From the IMG/VR virus record IMGVR_UViG_3300046542_000312, positions 1-64,000 of that record: a DNA stretch of 64,000 nt; one strand, written 5' to 3'. This stretch comes from a virus. Position 1 is the stretch's first letter, and each line of letters begins with the position of its first letter. Below the pieces are notes generated by a model. The model was not told where the DNA came from. It saw only the letters and a list, made by a program, of their open reading frames with translations, and did no database searches. The position numbers were made by a program, and so were the translations under genes. Shown in pieces: positions 15,827 through 23,558 of this stretch.

Positions 15827-16783
15827 TTAGCTGTCGAGTTTGAGACTTCTGGAAATACGTGCCAGCATTTCGTCGTCAGAGAGTTCCTGGTAGTCGTCGT
15901 CCTTGTCGAGTGCCTTCGTGTCCCACAGCTTCACGTGCTTCATGGAGCCGAGAGCCTTGGCGGCGGCAACGCGGTCTGAATCCTTCTGGCCATCGCGCAT
16001 CACGTCAACGAGCGCATCGATGACTTCACGTCTCACCAGGTCGGCATCATAGTATATCTGATGCCTCACAGCCGCCTTCAACGCTGCAATCCTTGCAGCC
16101 ACGTGCGGCGTCTTCTCCAGTCTCGACGCCGCTGGCCCCGATGTCGTCCTCTCCATGTTCGAGCAGTCATAGCTGGCTTCGTAGGCCTCGATCTGCCGCT
16201 TCCCCTCAGAGCGCAACTGGCAGAACTTCTCCTGCTGTGCCGTCAGGCGCTTCGTCTTGCCATCGCTGGTCTTGTATGTGGCCGTCTTCGCCCGCGCCCT
16301 GCTGAGGGTATCGCTGTCCGGGTTCAGGTCTTCGTCCAGCTCTTCCGCGTATTCGGCCAGCTCTTCGTCCGTCATCGGCTCCTCTTCGACGGGGTCGTCC
16401 TTCTGCCCGGCGTGAGATTTAGTCTGCTTCGGCGGCTCCACGGACGCGATGCGCACAGGCACCGATGCCACCATCTCCACCACGTCGTCGGGAATGTCCT
16501 CCACCTCTGAAGCCCTTGTATCCTCGGCAGTTGGCGCATCCTCGGGCTTGCCGGCATCCTTCTCCTCGATCGGGTCGGCGGCGTGCTGCAGCACGGGCTC
16601 GGGTTCGATGGCGGCACTGTGGACTGGCGGGATCGGCTTGGCTCCTTTCCTGCTGTCGTTGAATGCCTTCTCGTATGCGGGCGTGGTCTCCCTCTCTGGT
16701 GACGGGGTGTTCTCTCCCATCTCCTTGAGCCTCTCCTTATTCGCTTGGGTGTTGGCTAGTAGTCTCTGCCTAAGATCGGACAT
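15827..16783 (-). CDS. terS: Terminase small subunit with long acidic N-terminal extension
   Basis: 318 residues from the ATG at 16783, which has GAGGAGGAGCG six bases upstream. The C-terminal ~130 residues match the Terminase_2 pattern: LTAQQEKFCQLRSEGKRQIE, EASY, AASRLEKTPHVAARIAAL, then a helical oligomerisation region. TerS binds the pac/cos site and hands DNA to TerL. The first ~180 residues are acidic, Pro/Glu-rich and probably disordered; ordinary TerS proteins are about 150-200 residues. It is isolated from terL by about 11 kb. Confidence 0.75.
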   Translation of the reverse strand: MSDLRQRLLANTQANKERLKEMGENTPSPERETTPAYEKAFNDSRKGAKPIPPVHSAAIEPEPVLQHAADPIEEKDAGKPEDAPTAEDTRASEVEDIPDDVVEMVASVPVRIASVEPPKQTKSHAGQKDDPVEEEPMTDEELAEYAEELDEDLNPDSDTLSRARAKTATYKTSDGKTKRLTAQQEKFCQLRSEGKRQIEAYEASYDCSNMERTTSGPAASRLEKTPHVAARIAALKAAVRHQIYYDADLVRREVIDALVDVMRDGQKDSDRVAAAKALGSMKHVKLWDTKALDKDDDYQELSDDEMLARISRSLKLDS

Positions 16784-17399
16784 CTGTCGCTCCTCCTCGC
16801 TCTGCTCGTCAGTGCGGGCTACGCCGTTGTGCCCGCATGCAGTTCCATGTCTGACCTTGCACGGACGATGCCGATCCTGGAATACCTGCGGTATCTGGGC
16901 GTGTGTGACCTGCTCGTTTCCGGGGCAGGATTTGCGGCTCATGCATTCCACTTGCAGCCGCGTCGGCGGGCTGTCGGAGGCTTGCAGGCCCACTCCGAAA
17001 TCTTTTTCAAATTATTTTCGACCCCGAATCACCAGCACTATCGAGTCCTTGTCAATAGGTTTGGCGGTCACTCTGAATAATTCTTTGCAAACCCTCTTGT
17101 GGCCGACGAATCCTTGCCGCATCTTTTAATCATCGGCGGCACGGAATGGTCTTCGGATCCACTCAATAGCCCACACGGTCGAGACCGCCGACGGATCCTT
17201 CAGGATCACCTCTTGCTCCGGAGAAACGGGCTACGGAATGAGCGGCTCAGCCACTCGGTTATTTGACATCGTGAATAGATCCCTAGCGTCGATGACGCGA
17301 ACGGACGGACACCAAGGTTCTCAAGGATTGGCCTGAGGCATCTACATCATTCGGATGTGGATACGGGCATGCCAACCGCCCACAACAAGGAGAGATACC
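16784..17399. other. Divergent intergenic region upstream of early plus-strand genes
   Basis: About 600 bp between the minus-strand terS and the first plus-strand small gene. No gene supported. It holds a degenerate third copy of the 31-bp repeat (16787-16817), GAGTCCTT and GAATCCTT octamers (17043, 17108), a TTGACA hexamer near 17266 and a hairpin ACATCATTCGGATGT just before the next gene. Promoters for the plus-strand block are expected here. Confidence 0.45.
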
Positions 17400-17690
17400 A
17401 TGACCACACCAAAGGCAACTGCATCCAAGCTGTTCCGCGTCCTCAAGAAGATCCACGCAGAGATTGTGGAGCTAAAGGAGGAAGGACTCCAGGAGATGCT
17501 CGCCGAACTGAACGAGGCCTTCGATGACAAGTCGGAGAAGTGGCAGGACAGCGAGAAGGGTGCGAAGTTCCGGGAGGACATCGACACCATTGAATACTTC
17601 GAGGAGATCCTCGGACAGATCGAGAGCGCCTGCATCGAGGGAGCTGAACAGCTTCAGTCCTGCGACATCGAGGCCGATCTATACGCATAA
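17400..17690 (+). CDS. Hypothetical small acidic protein
   Basis: 96 residues from the ATG at 17400 (AAGGAGAG upstream). Highly helical and acidic (KLFRVLKKIHAEIVELKEEG, EEILGQIESACIEG). First gene of the plus-strand early-type block. No family recognised. Four bases after its stop begins the first hammerhead-like motif. Confidence 0.6.
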   Translation: MTTPKATASKLFRVLKKIHAEIVELKEEGLQEMLAELNEAFDDKSEKWQDSEKGAKFREDIDTIEYFEEILGQIESACIEGAEQLQSCDIEADLYA

Positions 17691-17693
17691 CCA

Positions 17694-17752
17694 ACCGCCT
17701 GATGATGACCGACTGGCCTCGGTCGAAACGCTCTCTATGAGGGCGTCGCGGT
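17694..17752 (+). ncRNA. Hammerhead ribozyme-like motif 1 (type I)
   Basis: Stem I ACCGC (17694-17698) / GCGGT (17748-17752). Core CTGATGA (17699-17705) plus one extra T. Stem II GACCGA/TCGGTC with loop CTGGCC. GAAA at 17725-17728. Stem III is seven pairs (17729-17735 with 17739-17745), then TC, predicting cleavage after 17747. Loop TGGC can pair with GCCA at 17754-17757. All conserved hammerhead core bases are present; the extra T after A9 is a known tolerated position in some variants. Confidence 0.65.
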
Positions 17753-17797
17753 AGCCAACCAACGCCCGATCCCGCCGGGCCAGCAAAGGATACGAAC

Positions 17798-17989
17798 ATG
17801 AGCATCGAGAAGAAGAGACAGGCCGTAGCCGAGGGTTCCGTCGTTGCGTTCCGCAAGGGCAAGGAGGCCGTCTGGTATGTGGTCACCAGCACCATCGGAA
17901 AGTTCGGGATCGTCTACCGTGAGGAAGGCACGAGCAACGCCGAGCAGGTCATCGACCGCTGCTATATCGAACAGGTACGAGCCGCCTGA
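17798..17989 (+). CDS. Hypothetical small protein
   Basis: 63 residues, beta-rich (EGSVVAFRKGKEAVWYVVTS), resembling a small SH3-like fold but not identifiable. AAAGGATACGAAC precedes the ATG. Its TGA stop lies inside the CTGACGA core of the second hammerhead-like motif. Confidence 0.6.
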   Translation: MSIEKKRQAVAEGSVVAFRKGKEAVWYVVTSTIGKFGIVYREEGTSNAEQVIDRCYIEQVRAA

Positions 17990-18041
17990 CGAGTCCTTTG
18001 GCGAGGACGAAACCGGATCTCTTCGGAGGTTTGGTAGCGGT
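17981..18041 (+). ncRNA. Hammerhead ribozyme-like motif 2 (type I, near-perfect)
   Basis: Stem I GCCGC (17981-17985) / GCGGT (18037-18041). Core CTGACGA (17986-17992) with no insertion. Stem II GTCCT/AGGAC with loop TTGGCG. GAAA 18009-18012. Stem III has nine pairs (some G-U) closed by a TTCG tetraloop (18022-18025), then TA, so cleavage is predicted after 18036. Loop TGGC faces GCCA at 18043-18046. The stop codon of the upstream gene is within the core. Confidence 0.8.
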
Positions 18042-18092
18042 AGCCAACCACAGGGAGCGTTCCACTGACCGCCGTTCCCGGAAAGGATCATC

Positions 18093-18332
18093 ATGATCAG
18101 CAGCAAGACATTCGCCCGCTACATGGAGCGGCATCACGCGGAGCCTTTCGAGGAGGAAGGCCTCGACTACACCTTTACGGTATGGACGGCGGGAGAGGAC
18201 GAGGTAGGACAGGTGTCACACAGCCACCTCAACGGCTCCGTCGAATACCACCTGCGCGGACCGGCGCTTGCCGAGTTCGAGAAAAGCAGGGAGGCCGCAA
18301 GGCTGAACGGCTGGATCGGAGGTGTGGCATGA
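18093..18332 (+). CDS. Hypothetical small protein
   Basis: 79 residues (begins MISSKTFARYMERHHAEPFE), with a beta-rich middle (YTFTVWTAGEDEVGQVSHS). GGAAAGGATCATC precedes the ATG. It overlaps the next gene by ATGA. No family recognised. Confidence 0.55.
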   Translation: MISSKTFARYMERHHAEPFEEEGLDYTFTVWTAGEDEVGQVSHSHLNGSVEYHLRGPALAEFEKSREAARLNGWIGGVA

Positions 18333-18535
18333 CGGCGTCGTGGGCAACCATCAGTCACATGCGAAAGCTGGACGGACTGGCTTCCACTCCATCGTGGATG
18401 GGGAGCATCGCGATCGATCTCGAAGAGGACGGTCTCATGCGCTACTCAGACGGAGTGTGGTCTATCACCCTAGAGGGACACGAGTTCATCTTCCTCAATG
18501 AAGAGGGTGTTCTCCTTGAAGATGACGAGGCGTAG
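18329..18535 (+). CDS. Hypothetical small protein
   Basis: 68 residues starting at the ATG that overlaps the previous stop (18329). Contains DGVWSITLEGHEFIFLNEEG, a beta-rich acidic C-terminus. It is translationally coupled to its upstream neighbour. Confidence 0.55.
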   Translation: MTASWATISHMRKLDGLASTPSWMGSIAIDLEEDGLMRYSDGVWSITLEGHEFIFLNEEGVLLEDDEA

Positions 18536-18684
18536 ATGGGATCGCCGCTCCTCGCCTCAGGCTCGTCACTGCGGGAACGCTCCGCCATCGACGACTTCGC
18601 CGAAACATACGAAGGGCGGTATCTGGCCGACCTTCCGTCAACGACACACACCGCTTTCTACCGGATGCCGGAAAGGAACACGAC

Positions 18685-18888
18685 ATGGCCTTCGACTACG
18701 CAGCACACCTCAAGGCGGCCTACGACCACAGGGCCGCATGCGAATCCTTCGTCATCACTGGCGGGCCGGATCTCATCATGGCTCGTCAGCGTCTGGAGGA
18801 GATAGGCCACCTGCCGCGCGGGACATGGGGGTATCTCGAAGCCGAGAGCCTCCGCCGCAAGCTTCACGACTACAAGCAAGCCGTCTGA
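18685..18888 (+). CDS. Hypothetical small helical protein
   Basis: 67 residues (MAFDYAAHLKAAYDHRAACE...), helical. GGAAAGGAACACG precedes the ATG. Its TGA stop is the TGA of the CTGAAGA core in the third hammerhead-like motif. Confidence 0.55.
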   Translation: MAFDYAAHLKAAYDHRAACESFVITGGPDLIMARQRLEEIGHLPRGTWGYLEAESLRRKLHDYKQAV

Positions 18889-18939
18889 AGATGACGCTAT
18901 GGCAAGCGTCGAAACCCTGAGGAAAGGCAGGGTCACGGT
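18880..18939 (+). ncRNA. Hammerhead ribozyme-like motif 3 (type I)
   Basis: Stem I GCCGT (18880-18884, with one G-U) / ACGGT (18935-18939). Core CTGAAGA (18885-18891) plus an extra T as in motif 1. Stem II GACGCT/AGCGTC with loop ATGGCA. GAAA 18911-18914. Stem III CCCTG/CAGGG, then TC, so cleavage is predicted after 18934. Loop TGGC can pair with GCCG at 18941-18944 (one G-U). The upstream stop codon is inside the core. Confidence 0.7.
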
Positions 18940-18988
18940 AGCCGGACAAACTGACTATCATCAACGCGAACCACAGGGAGAACCAACC

Positions 18989-19399
18989 ATGGCTCAAGGC
19001 CGTGCCATCGACCATCAGCAGATCTTCATTAACGCGATCGACGAGGCCACTGGGCGCATCAAGCTCGCTGGCGGCGTTGTCCGCTTCAACGCTCTAACCT
19101 TCCCGGTCTTAATCATGCAGGCCTTCGACTGGAACGACGAGGCGGTCGCCAAAGGTGCCATCAACATGTCGGACGAGTTCCTGACCGAGGTCGTACTCCT
19201 TGAGGCGAACGCCACCGATGAGGAGCGCGAGATCTTCGGGCCGTTGGTTCCCATCGCAATCCGGGGGTTCCTCGCAAGGGAGGCAGCCGAACACAAGCGC
19301 AAGGCCACCCTGTTCGCAGAAGCCGCCCGCAAGAACCGCGACCGACGCCGCGTCTACCACAAGCATAAGTCCGGCCATGCGGCTGGAGATACGCCATGA
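18989..19399 (+). CDS. Hypothetical protein
   Basis: 136 residues from the ATG at 18989. Alpha/beta start (MAQGRAIDHQQIFINAIDEA) and a basic helical tail (AAEHKRKATLFAEAARKNRDRRR). It overlaps the next gene by ATGA. No family recognised. Confidence 0.55.
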   Translation: MAQGRAIDHQQIFINAIDEATGRIKLAGGVVRFNALTFPVLIMQAFDWNDEAVAKGAINMSDEFLTEVVLLEANATDEEREIFGPLVPIAIRGFLAREAAEHKRKATLFAEAARKNRDRRRVYHKHKSGHAAGDTP

Positions 19400-19719
19400 C
19401 CGACGCAGCCTTCGAGGCCCGGCGGCATCTCAGGGAGGTCAACCGCATCGCCTCCCTCGCAAGCCAGATGGCCACCGGCTACATCATCGGCCGGAACTAC
19501 TCGGCCGACAGCGGATATCAGGCGGGACGGTGGACGAAAGCCGTGGCCGCCGCCAGGAAGCGATACCCCGCACTGATCAAGTCCTCGCCCCTCGATGCGC
19601 TCCGGCTCTTTGCGGACATCGTGTCGGCCGTGAACGCCATGCACGAGGCAAGGACTTCCAAGCGGGATCTCGGACAGACATTCTCAATGGATCACGAACA
19701 CCGCCTGACCGGACGATAA
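19396..19719 (+). CDS. Hypothetical helical protein
   Basis: 107 residues, Ala/Arg-rich helices (FEARRHLREVNRIASLASQM). The start overlaps the previous stop. The stop codon begins a leader element (19715-19742) that recurs at 21147 and 22297. Confidence 0.55.
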   Translation: MTDAAFEARRHLREVNRIASLASQMATGYIIGRNYSADSGYQAGRWTKAVAAARKRYPALIKSSPLDALRLFADIVSAVNAMHEARTSKRDLGQTFSMDHEHRLTGR

Positions 19720-19754
19720 CTCCGGCCGGGTGGCCAGACATATAGGAGGAGGAC

Positions 19755-20273
19755 ATGAAGCTCGAACGATACAGGGACTTCGCCGCCCGCATGGGTGCGG
19801 AGGGGGAGGACAGGCCGGAGACGCGGCTGGTCGAGGACGCCCACAGGGGACGGAGCCGTGACTGGTTCCTGGTCTTCGTGAAAGGAAAGAACGGCGGCGT
19901 CGCGCTGGTCGACTGTTTGAGGGGCCGCCTTCCGGAGACTGGCAACAGCTTCAAGATACCGGCGGACACGACGAGGCTGGCACTGTCGCAGTACCTGCTG
20001 TCGGACACGGCGATGAAGGCGGCGCGGGAGATGCTCACGCCGGACAGCGAGGCCGACCTCGACATCTTCACCTTCGCCGTCGGACTGCATTCGCTGGAAC
20101 GAAACGAGTACGGATCCGGTAACGGGGACTACGACACCAAGCCACCGTCGCTCGACGGCAGGCTCTGGCTCCGCATCCCGCGTGACCGGCGCATGGAGTT
20201 CGTCAAGGCGATGGCCATGGGGCTGCGACGCGGCATCCATCCCGACCAGACGACGGAGGAGATGCTGGCATGA
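19755..20273 (+). CDS. Hypothetical protein
   Basis: 172 residues (MKLERYRDFAARMGAEGEDR...). Contains FLVFVKGKNGGVALVDCLRG and FTFAVGLHSLERNEYGSG, mixed alpha/beta. AGGAGGAGGAC gives a strong ribosome-binding site. It overlaps the following gene by ATGA. No recognised family. Confidence 0.6.
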   Translation: MKLERYRDFAARMGAEGEDRPETRLVEDAHRGRSRDWFLVFVKGKNGGVALVDCLRGRLPETGNSFKIPADTTRLALSQYLLSDTAMKAAREMLTPDSEADLDIFTFAVGLHSLERNEYGSGNGDYDTKPPSLDGRLWLRIPRDRRMEFVKAMAMGLRRGIHPDQTTEEMLA

Positions 20274-20614
20274 CCTCGACGACAGAATGGGTTAGAGACT
20301 GGTTCCGCAAGAACGGTCTGGCCAGCATGGACGAGGTCATCAGGGGGCTGCCGATGTGCGATCCCCTGGAAGTCGAGGCCGTCACCTACGCGCTGGTGGC
20401 GACGGCCCAGCTCGGGGAGAACGAGGACGGGGACTTCTATCCGTGGTCGCCGTCTCCGTTCCCGCCGGAGGACATGGAGATCATCAGGGCTGAAGGATTC
20501 CCTCCGGGGTTCATCCGCCTGTTCTGCGACCGCCATGGATGCGATCTCTACGAGGCCATGGAGCGTAACCAGAAGTATAGGTCCTTCATTAACCAGAAGT
20601 GGCAGGGGGAGTAG
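20270..20614 (+). CDS. Hypothetical protein, possible HTH N-terminus
   Basis: 114 residues. The first 50 (WVRDWFRKNGLASMDEVIRG, then ALVATAQLG) could form a small winged or HTH unit, but this is weak. The middle is Pro-rich (YPWSPSPFPPEDME). Coupled to its upstream neighbour. Confidence 0.5.
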   Translation: MTSTTEWVRDWFRKNGLASMDEVIRGLPMCDPLEVEAVTYALVATAQLGENEDGDFYPWSPSPFPPEDMEIIRAEGFPPGFIRLFCDRHGCDLYEAMERNQKYRSFINQKWQGE

Positions 20615-20665
20615 ACAGTTGTCAACAATTGTATATGGTGAGCCTGCCAACCACGGAGACACGCC

Positions 20666-21151
20666 ATGACCGCCATCGAATCCATCACCCTTCCTTACGA
20701 CCTTCCCACCTTCGCAGGGGTCGACGCGGCGCATACGGCGGACTTCGGCATGCAGGCCTATGTCGGCGGCGTGTCGGCCTGCATCCATCACTCGCTCACA
20801 ACCAACATGCCCGTCTGGCTCGACGTGTTCTGCGCCGACCAGGCGACGGCCGACGCCTTCCTCGCCCACGTGGCCGACAAGGACGTGCTGCCGAACGTCA
20901 GGATCCCCGCCTTCCGCCATCTCGACGGCGTGGACGCATACATCTGCGACGGCCGCATGATCTGGGCTTCCTGCCCGGCGCGCGCGGTCATCGAGGCGCT
21001 GGCCGAGGACGACACGTTCGACGAGGACGCGAAGCGGGAGACAGTCCGCTCCTACTTCGGTCTCGGCCACCCGGAACACGAGCTCCACCACTACGCCGGG
21101 TTCTTCGCAATGGGGGAAGAACTGGCGCGGCTTCTCAAGGTCACGAGATAA
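20666..21151 (+). CDS. Hypothetical protein
   Basis: 161 residues (begins MTAIESITLPYDLPTFAGVD). The TAA stop lies inside the recurring leader element at 21147-21174. There is an acidic centre and a helical C-terminus. Function unknown. Confidence 0.55.
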   Translation: MTAIESITLPYDLPTFAGVDAAHTADFGMQAYVGGVSACIHHSLTTNMPVWLDVFCADQATADAFLAHVADKDVLPNVRIPAFRHLDGVDAYICDGRMIWASCPARAVIEALAEDDTFDEDAKRETVRSYFGLGHPEHELHHYAGFFAMGEELARLLKVTR

Positions 21152-21234
21152 GTCCAGCCATGTAGCCAGACTTATGGATTGTCACTTGCAAGGCCGGATC
21201 GAATTATCAACTGGCCAACACAAGGAGAGCCATC

Positions 21235-22194
21235 ATGGGTCGCACATCCAATCGCATCATATCCGAGTTCTCGCGCAAGCAGGGCGAACGCGTCAAGGCC
21301 ATCGGCAAGCAGCCTGAGAACGGCGGCCTCGGTGGCAACCACTCCGTCACCACCTACTTCCTGTCCCGCGTCCTCTACCGCGTCGCCATGGCGGGCGGAG
21401 ACAGCTACGCTCTGAAGGGCGGCATGCTCCACTACATGCGCGACGGCCTCGGCGGCTGCCGCCCCACATCCGACATCGACCTGCACGCCCACGACGAGGA
21501 GCTGGCCGGCGAGATCGACTACACGATCCGGGAGATGCTGACGGCCACAGTCTACGACGACAACGGAGAGGTCGACGACGGCATCTGGATCGACAGCGTC
21601 ATCCCGGAAGGACTCGCGCACTCGGGAGGAGAAGGCCGTCGGTTCGTCATCAAGGGCGGCGTCGGCGAGACCGAGGTCTCCGTCAAGATCGACGTGGGAT
21701 TCGGGGGCGTGAAGCCAAAGGACATGGCCTACAAGGCCGTGCCACTGATCGCGAAGAACGTGCCGACCGCCGAGATGCCGTGCTTCCCCGACTGGTACGT
21801 GGTGTCCGAAAAGCTACACGCCATCGAGCAGCATGGTGCCGAGAACACCCGCGTCCGCGACTACTGGGATCTCCGCAAGTTCGCCCGCATGATCGAGGAA
21901 GGCACGCTCGACAGACAGAAGGTCATCGAGGCCATCGTCTTCACATACGGGGATCGCGACACCGAGATCGACGCGGATCCCTTCGGACTGCGCGCTGAGT
22001 TCGCAGACGAGTTCCGCGAGAAGACGTGGAGGAACTGGCACAACTCCCGCAACTGGAAGCAGGAGGGCACCCTCGAGCAGTGCGTCCTCGACATCCAGGA
22101 GATCTACCGCGAACTCCTGTGGGAGGCACGTCTCCTCATCGAGGACAGGCTTGCCGACGCTCAGGCCTACGGGTATCCCGTCTACCGTCCCTGA
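21235..22194 (+). CDS. AbiEii/AbiGii-type nucleotidyltransferase
   Basis: 319 residues. The nucleotidyltransferase core is visible: KGG at 61-63, RPTSDIDL at 76-83 with the two metal-binding aspartates (D80, D82), a third acidic strand VKIDVGFG, and the downstream EKLHAIEQ...RVRDYWDLRK block typical of AbiEii. In type IV toxin-antitoxin systems this enzyme blocks tRNAs by nucleotide addition. No AbiEi antitoxin is adjacent; the upstream gene is unrelated. AAGGAGAG precedes the ATG, and a terminator follows. Confidence 0.75.
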   Translation: MGRTSNRIISEFSRKQGERVKAIGKQPENGGLGGNHSVTTYFLSRVLYRVAMAGGDSYALKGGMLHYMRDGLGGCRPTSDIDLHAHDEELAGEIDYTIREMLTATVYDDNGEVDDGIWIDSVIPEGLAHSGGEGRRFVIKGGVGETEVSVKIDVGFGGVKPKDMAYKAVPLIAKNVPTAEMPCFPDWYVVSEKLHAIEQHGAENTRVRDYWDLRKFARMIEEGTLDRQKVIEAIVFTYGDRDTEIDADPFGLRAEFADEFREKTWRNWHNSRNWKQEGTLEQCVLDIQEIYRELLWEARLLIEDRLADAQAYGYPVYRP

Positions 22195-22214
22195 TTACTA
22201 TCATCATTCCCCAT

Positions 22215-22246
22215 AGCCCCCTTGGTTCATTCCTTGGGGGCTTTTT
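22215..22246 (+). terminator. Rho-independent terminator
   Basis: AGCCCCC-TT-GG-TTCATT-CC-TT-GGGGGCT followed by TTTT. It closes the transcript ending with the AbiEii-like gene. Confidence 0.85.
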
Positions 22247-22261
22247 GCGTTCCGGAGATTG

Positions 22262-22292
22262 TCGCTCCTCCTCGTGCCTCGTCAGTGCGAAG
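22262..22292. repeat. 31-bp perfect direct repeat, left copy
   Basis: Identical to 25688-25718. The pair exactly brackets the four-gene MoxR/VWA module (22387-25685). A degenerate copy forms the leader of terS (16787-16817, minus strand). Confidence 0.85.
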
Positions 22293-22386
22293 GACTCATA
22301 ACTCCGGCCACGTAGCCAATCTTTGCCTTGTTCCAGGATTCGCCGGCACACATGATGGGTGTACGCCAAGCTAACAAGGATTCATC

Positions 22387-23439
22387 ATGATCGACACGCT
22401 CTCCCAGTCCAGCATCAAGCCTTCGACCGTCGCCGAGATCATCGCCGCCGTCGTCGATCGCAACATGCGTCTCGCAGACGTCGGTTCCGGCAAGGAGCCG
22501 CTCACGCCCTACATCGTCGGCGACCCCGGCATCGCCAAGACTTCCGTCGTCCGGAAGGTGGGCCACACCATGGGGCTGGAAGTCCGCACGCTCATCACGG
22601 CGCAGTACGATCCGGCCGTTCTCGGCGGCTTCCCGATCGTGTCCGCGGACAAGGGTACGGTCAGGCGCGCACGTGCGGAGGAACTGCCATGGGAAGGACG
22701 CGGGATCCTGTTCCTCGACGAGCTGCCGCAGGCATCTCTGGCCGTCCAGAACATCGTGGCGCAGCTCATCCAGGAGCATCGCATCGGCCCGACGGTCATC
22801 CCTCCGACGTGGTCCATCATCGCCGCAGGCAACAAGCCGTCCAACCGTGCAGGCACCACCACGATCCCCTCCCATCTCCGGGGCAGGCTCATGTTCCTCT
22901 ACATGGAGCCGGACATCGACGAGTGGCTGGAATACGCCGTGGAGGCGGATGTCGCCGCGGAGATCGTCGGCTACCTCAGGTACCGCAAGGACTTCTTCCA
23001 CAAGTTCGAGACCACCGCCGACGGTCAGCGCAACCCGCGTAGCTGGGAGAAGTCCAGCGAGATCATCGCTCTCAGGCTGTCTCCGCTGGCCGAGCAGGCG
23101 GCTCTGACGGGTGTTCTTGGTGTTGCTGGCGGCGGAGATCTTGCGGGCTTCCTCCGGCTCTACAGGGAGCTTCCGTCGATCGAGGAGATCCTGTCGAACC
23201 CGCGCGGTGCCAGACTGCCCGTCCAGCCTCAGGTGGCATACGCCTGCGCGGCCGCTCTCGCCCGTGCCGTTGACGCAGGCAACATCGACCGGGCGATCAC
23301 GTATCTGGACCGCATCGGCAAGAACGACATCAAGACCTTCGCCCTGAACGACGCGCTCCTGCGCAATCCGGGAACCGTGCAGAACAAGGCGATGGCCGAG
23401 TGGATCATGAACTACCGCAAGCAGAGGAGCGTCGCATGA
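22387..23439 (+). CDS. MoxR-family AAA+ ATPase
   Basis: 350 residues. Walker A GDPGIAKTS at 45-53, Walker B ILFLDEL at 107-113, sensor region IIAAGNKPSN and the arginine-rich SHLRGRL block, as in MoxR/CbbQ-type ATPases. These act as chaperones with a VWA partner that binds metal and client protein. The partner is encoded two genes downstream (24558). The ATG follows ACAAGGATTCATC, an SD fused with a GANTC octamer. The next gene overlaps by ATGA. Confidence 0.85.
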   Translation: MIDTLSQSSIKPSTVAEIIAAVVDRNMRLADVGSGKEPLTPYIVGDPGIAKTSVVRKVGHTMGLEVRTLITAQYDPAVLGGFPIVSADKGTVRRARAEELPWEGRGILFLDELPQASLAVQNIVAQLIQEHRIGPTVIPPTWSIIAAGNKPSNRAGTTTIPSHLRGRLMFLYMEPDIDEWLEYAVEADVAAEIVGYLRYRKDFFHKFETTADGQRNPRSWEKSSEIIALRLSPLAEQAALTGVLGVAGGGDLAGFLRLYRELPSIEEILSNPRGARLPVQPQVAYACAAALARAVDAGNIDRAITYLDRIGKNDIKTFALNDALLRNPGTVQNKAMAEWIMNYRKQRSVA

Positions 23440-23558
23440 GGATCCGTTTCGTATTCGCCGCAGGGGTGATGCTCCTGCTCGCCGCCTGCCAGAGCAACAA
23501 CCAGTACAGCGATCCGATCGTCATCGAGGCGATCAGGCTACAGAACGAGGGGAAATGA
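23436..23558 (+). CDS. Small predicted lipoprotein
   Basis: 40 residues. Signal peptide MRIRFVFAAGVMLLLAAC with lipobox LAAC and Cys18 as the lipidated residue, followed by a short hydrophilic tail. Start and stop overlap both neighbours (ATGA each), so it is translated within the MoxR-VWA operon. Small phage lipoproteins can act in superinfection exclusion or spanin-like roles; neither is shown here. Confidence 0.65.
   Translation: MRIRFVFAAGVMLLLAACQSNNQYSDPIVIEAIRLQNEGK

Noticed and set aside
18536-18805. Plus-strand frame starting right after the stop at 18535
   Set aside because: Its composition becomes Thr/Ser/Arg-rich where it overlaps the better-supported gene at 18685, typical of a shifted frame.
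22262-22292. Reverse-strand CTGACGAG in the 31-bp repeat as a hammerhead core
   Set aside because: No GAAA segment follows a stem II, so the core cannot be completed.
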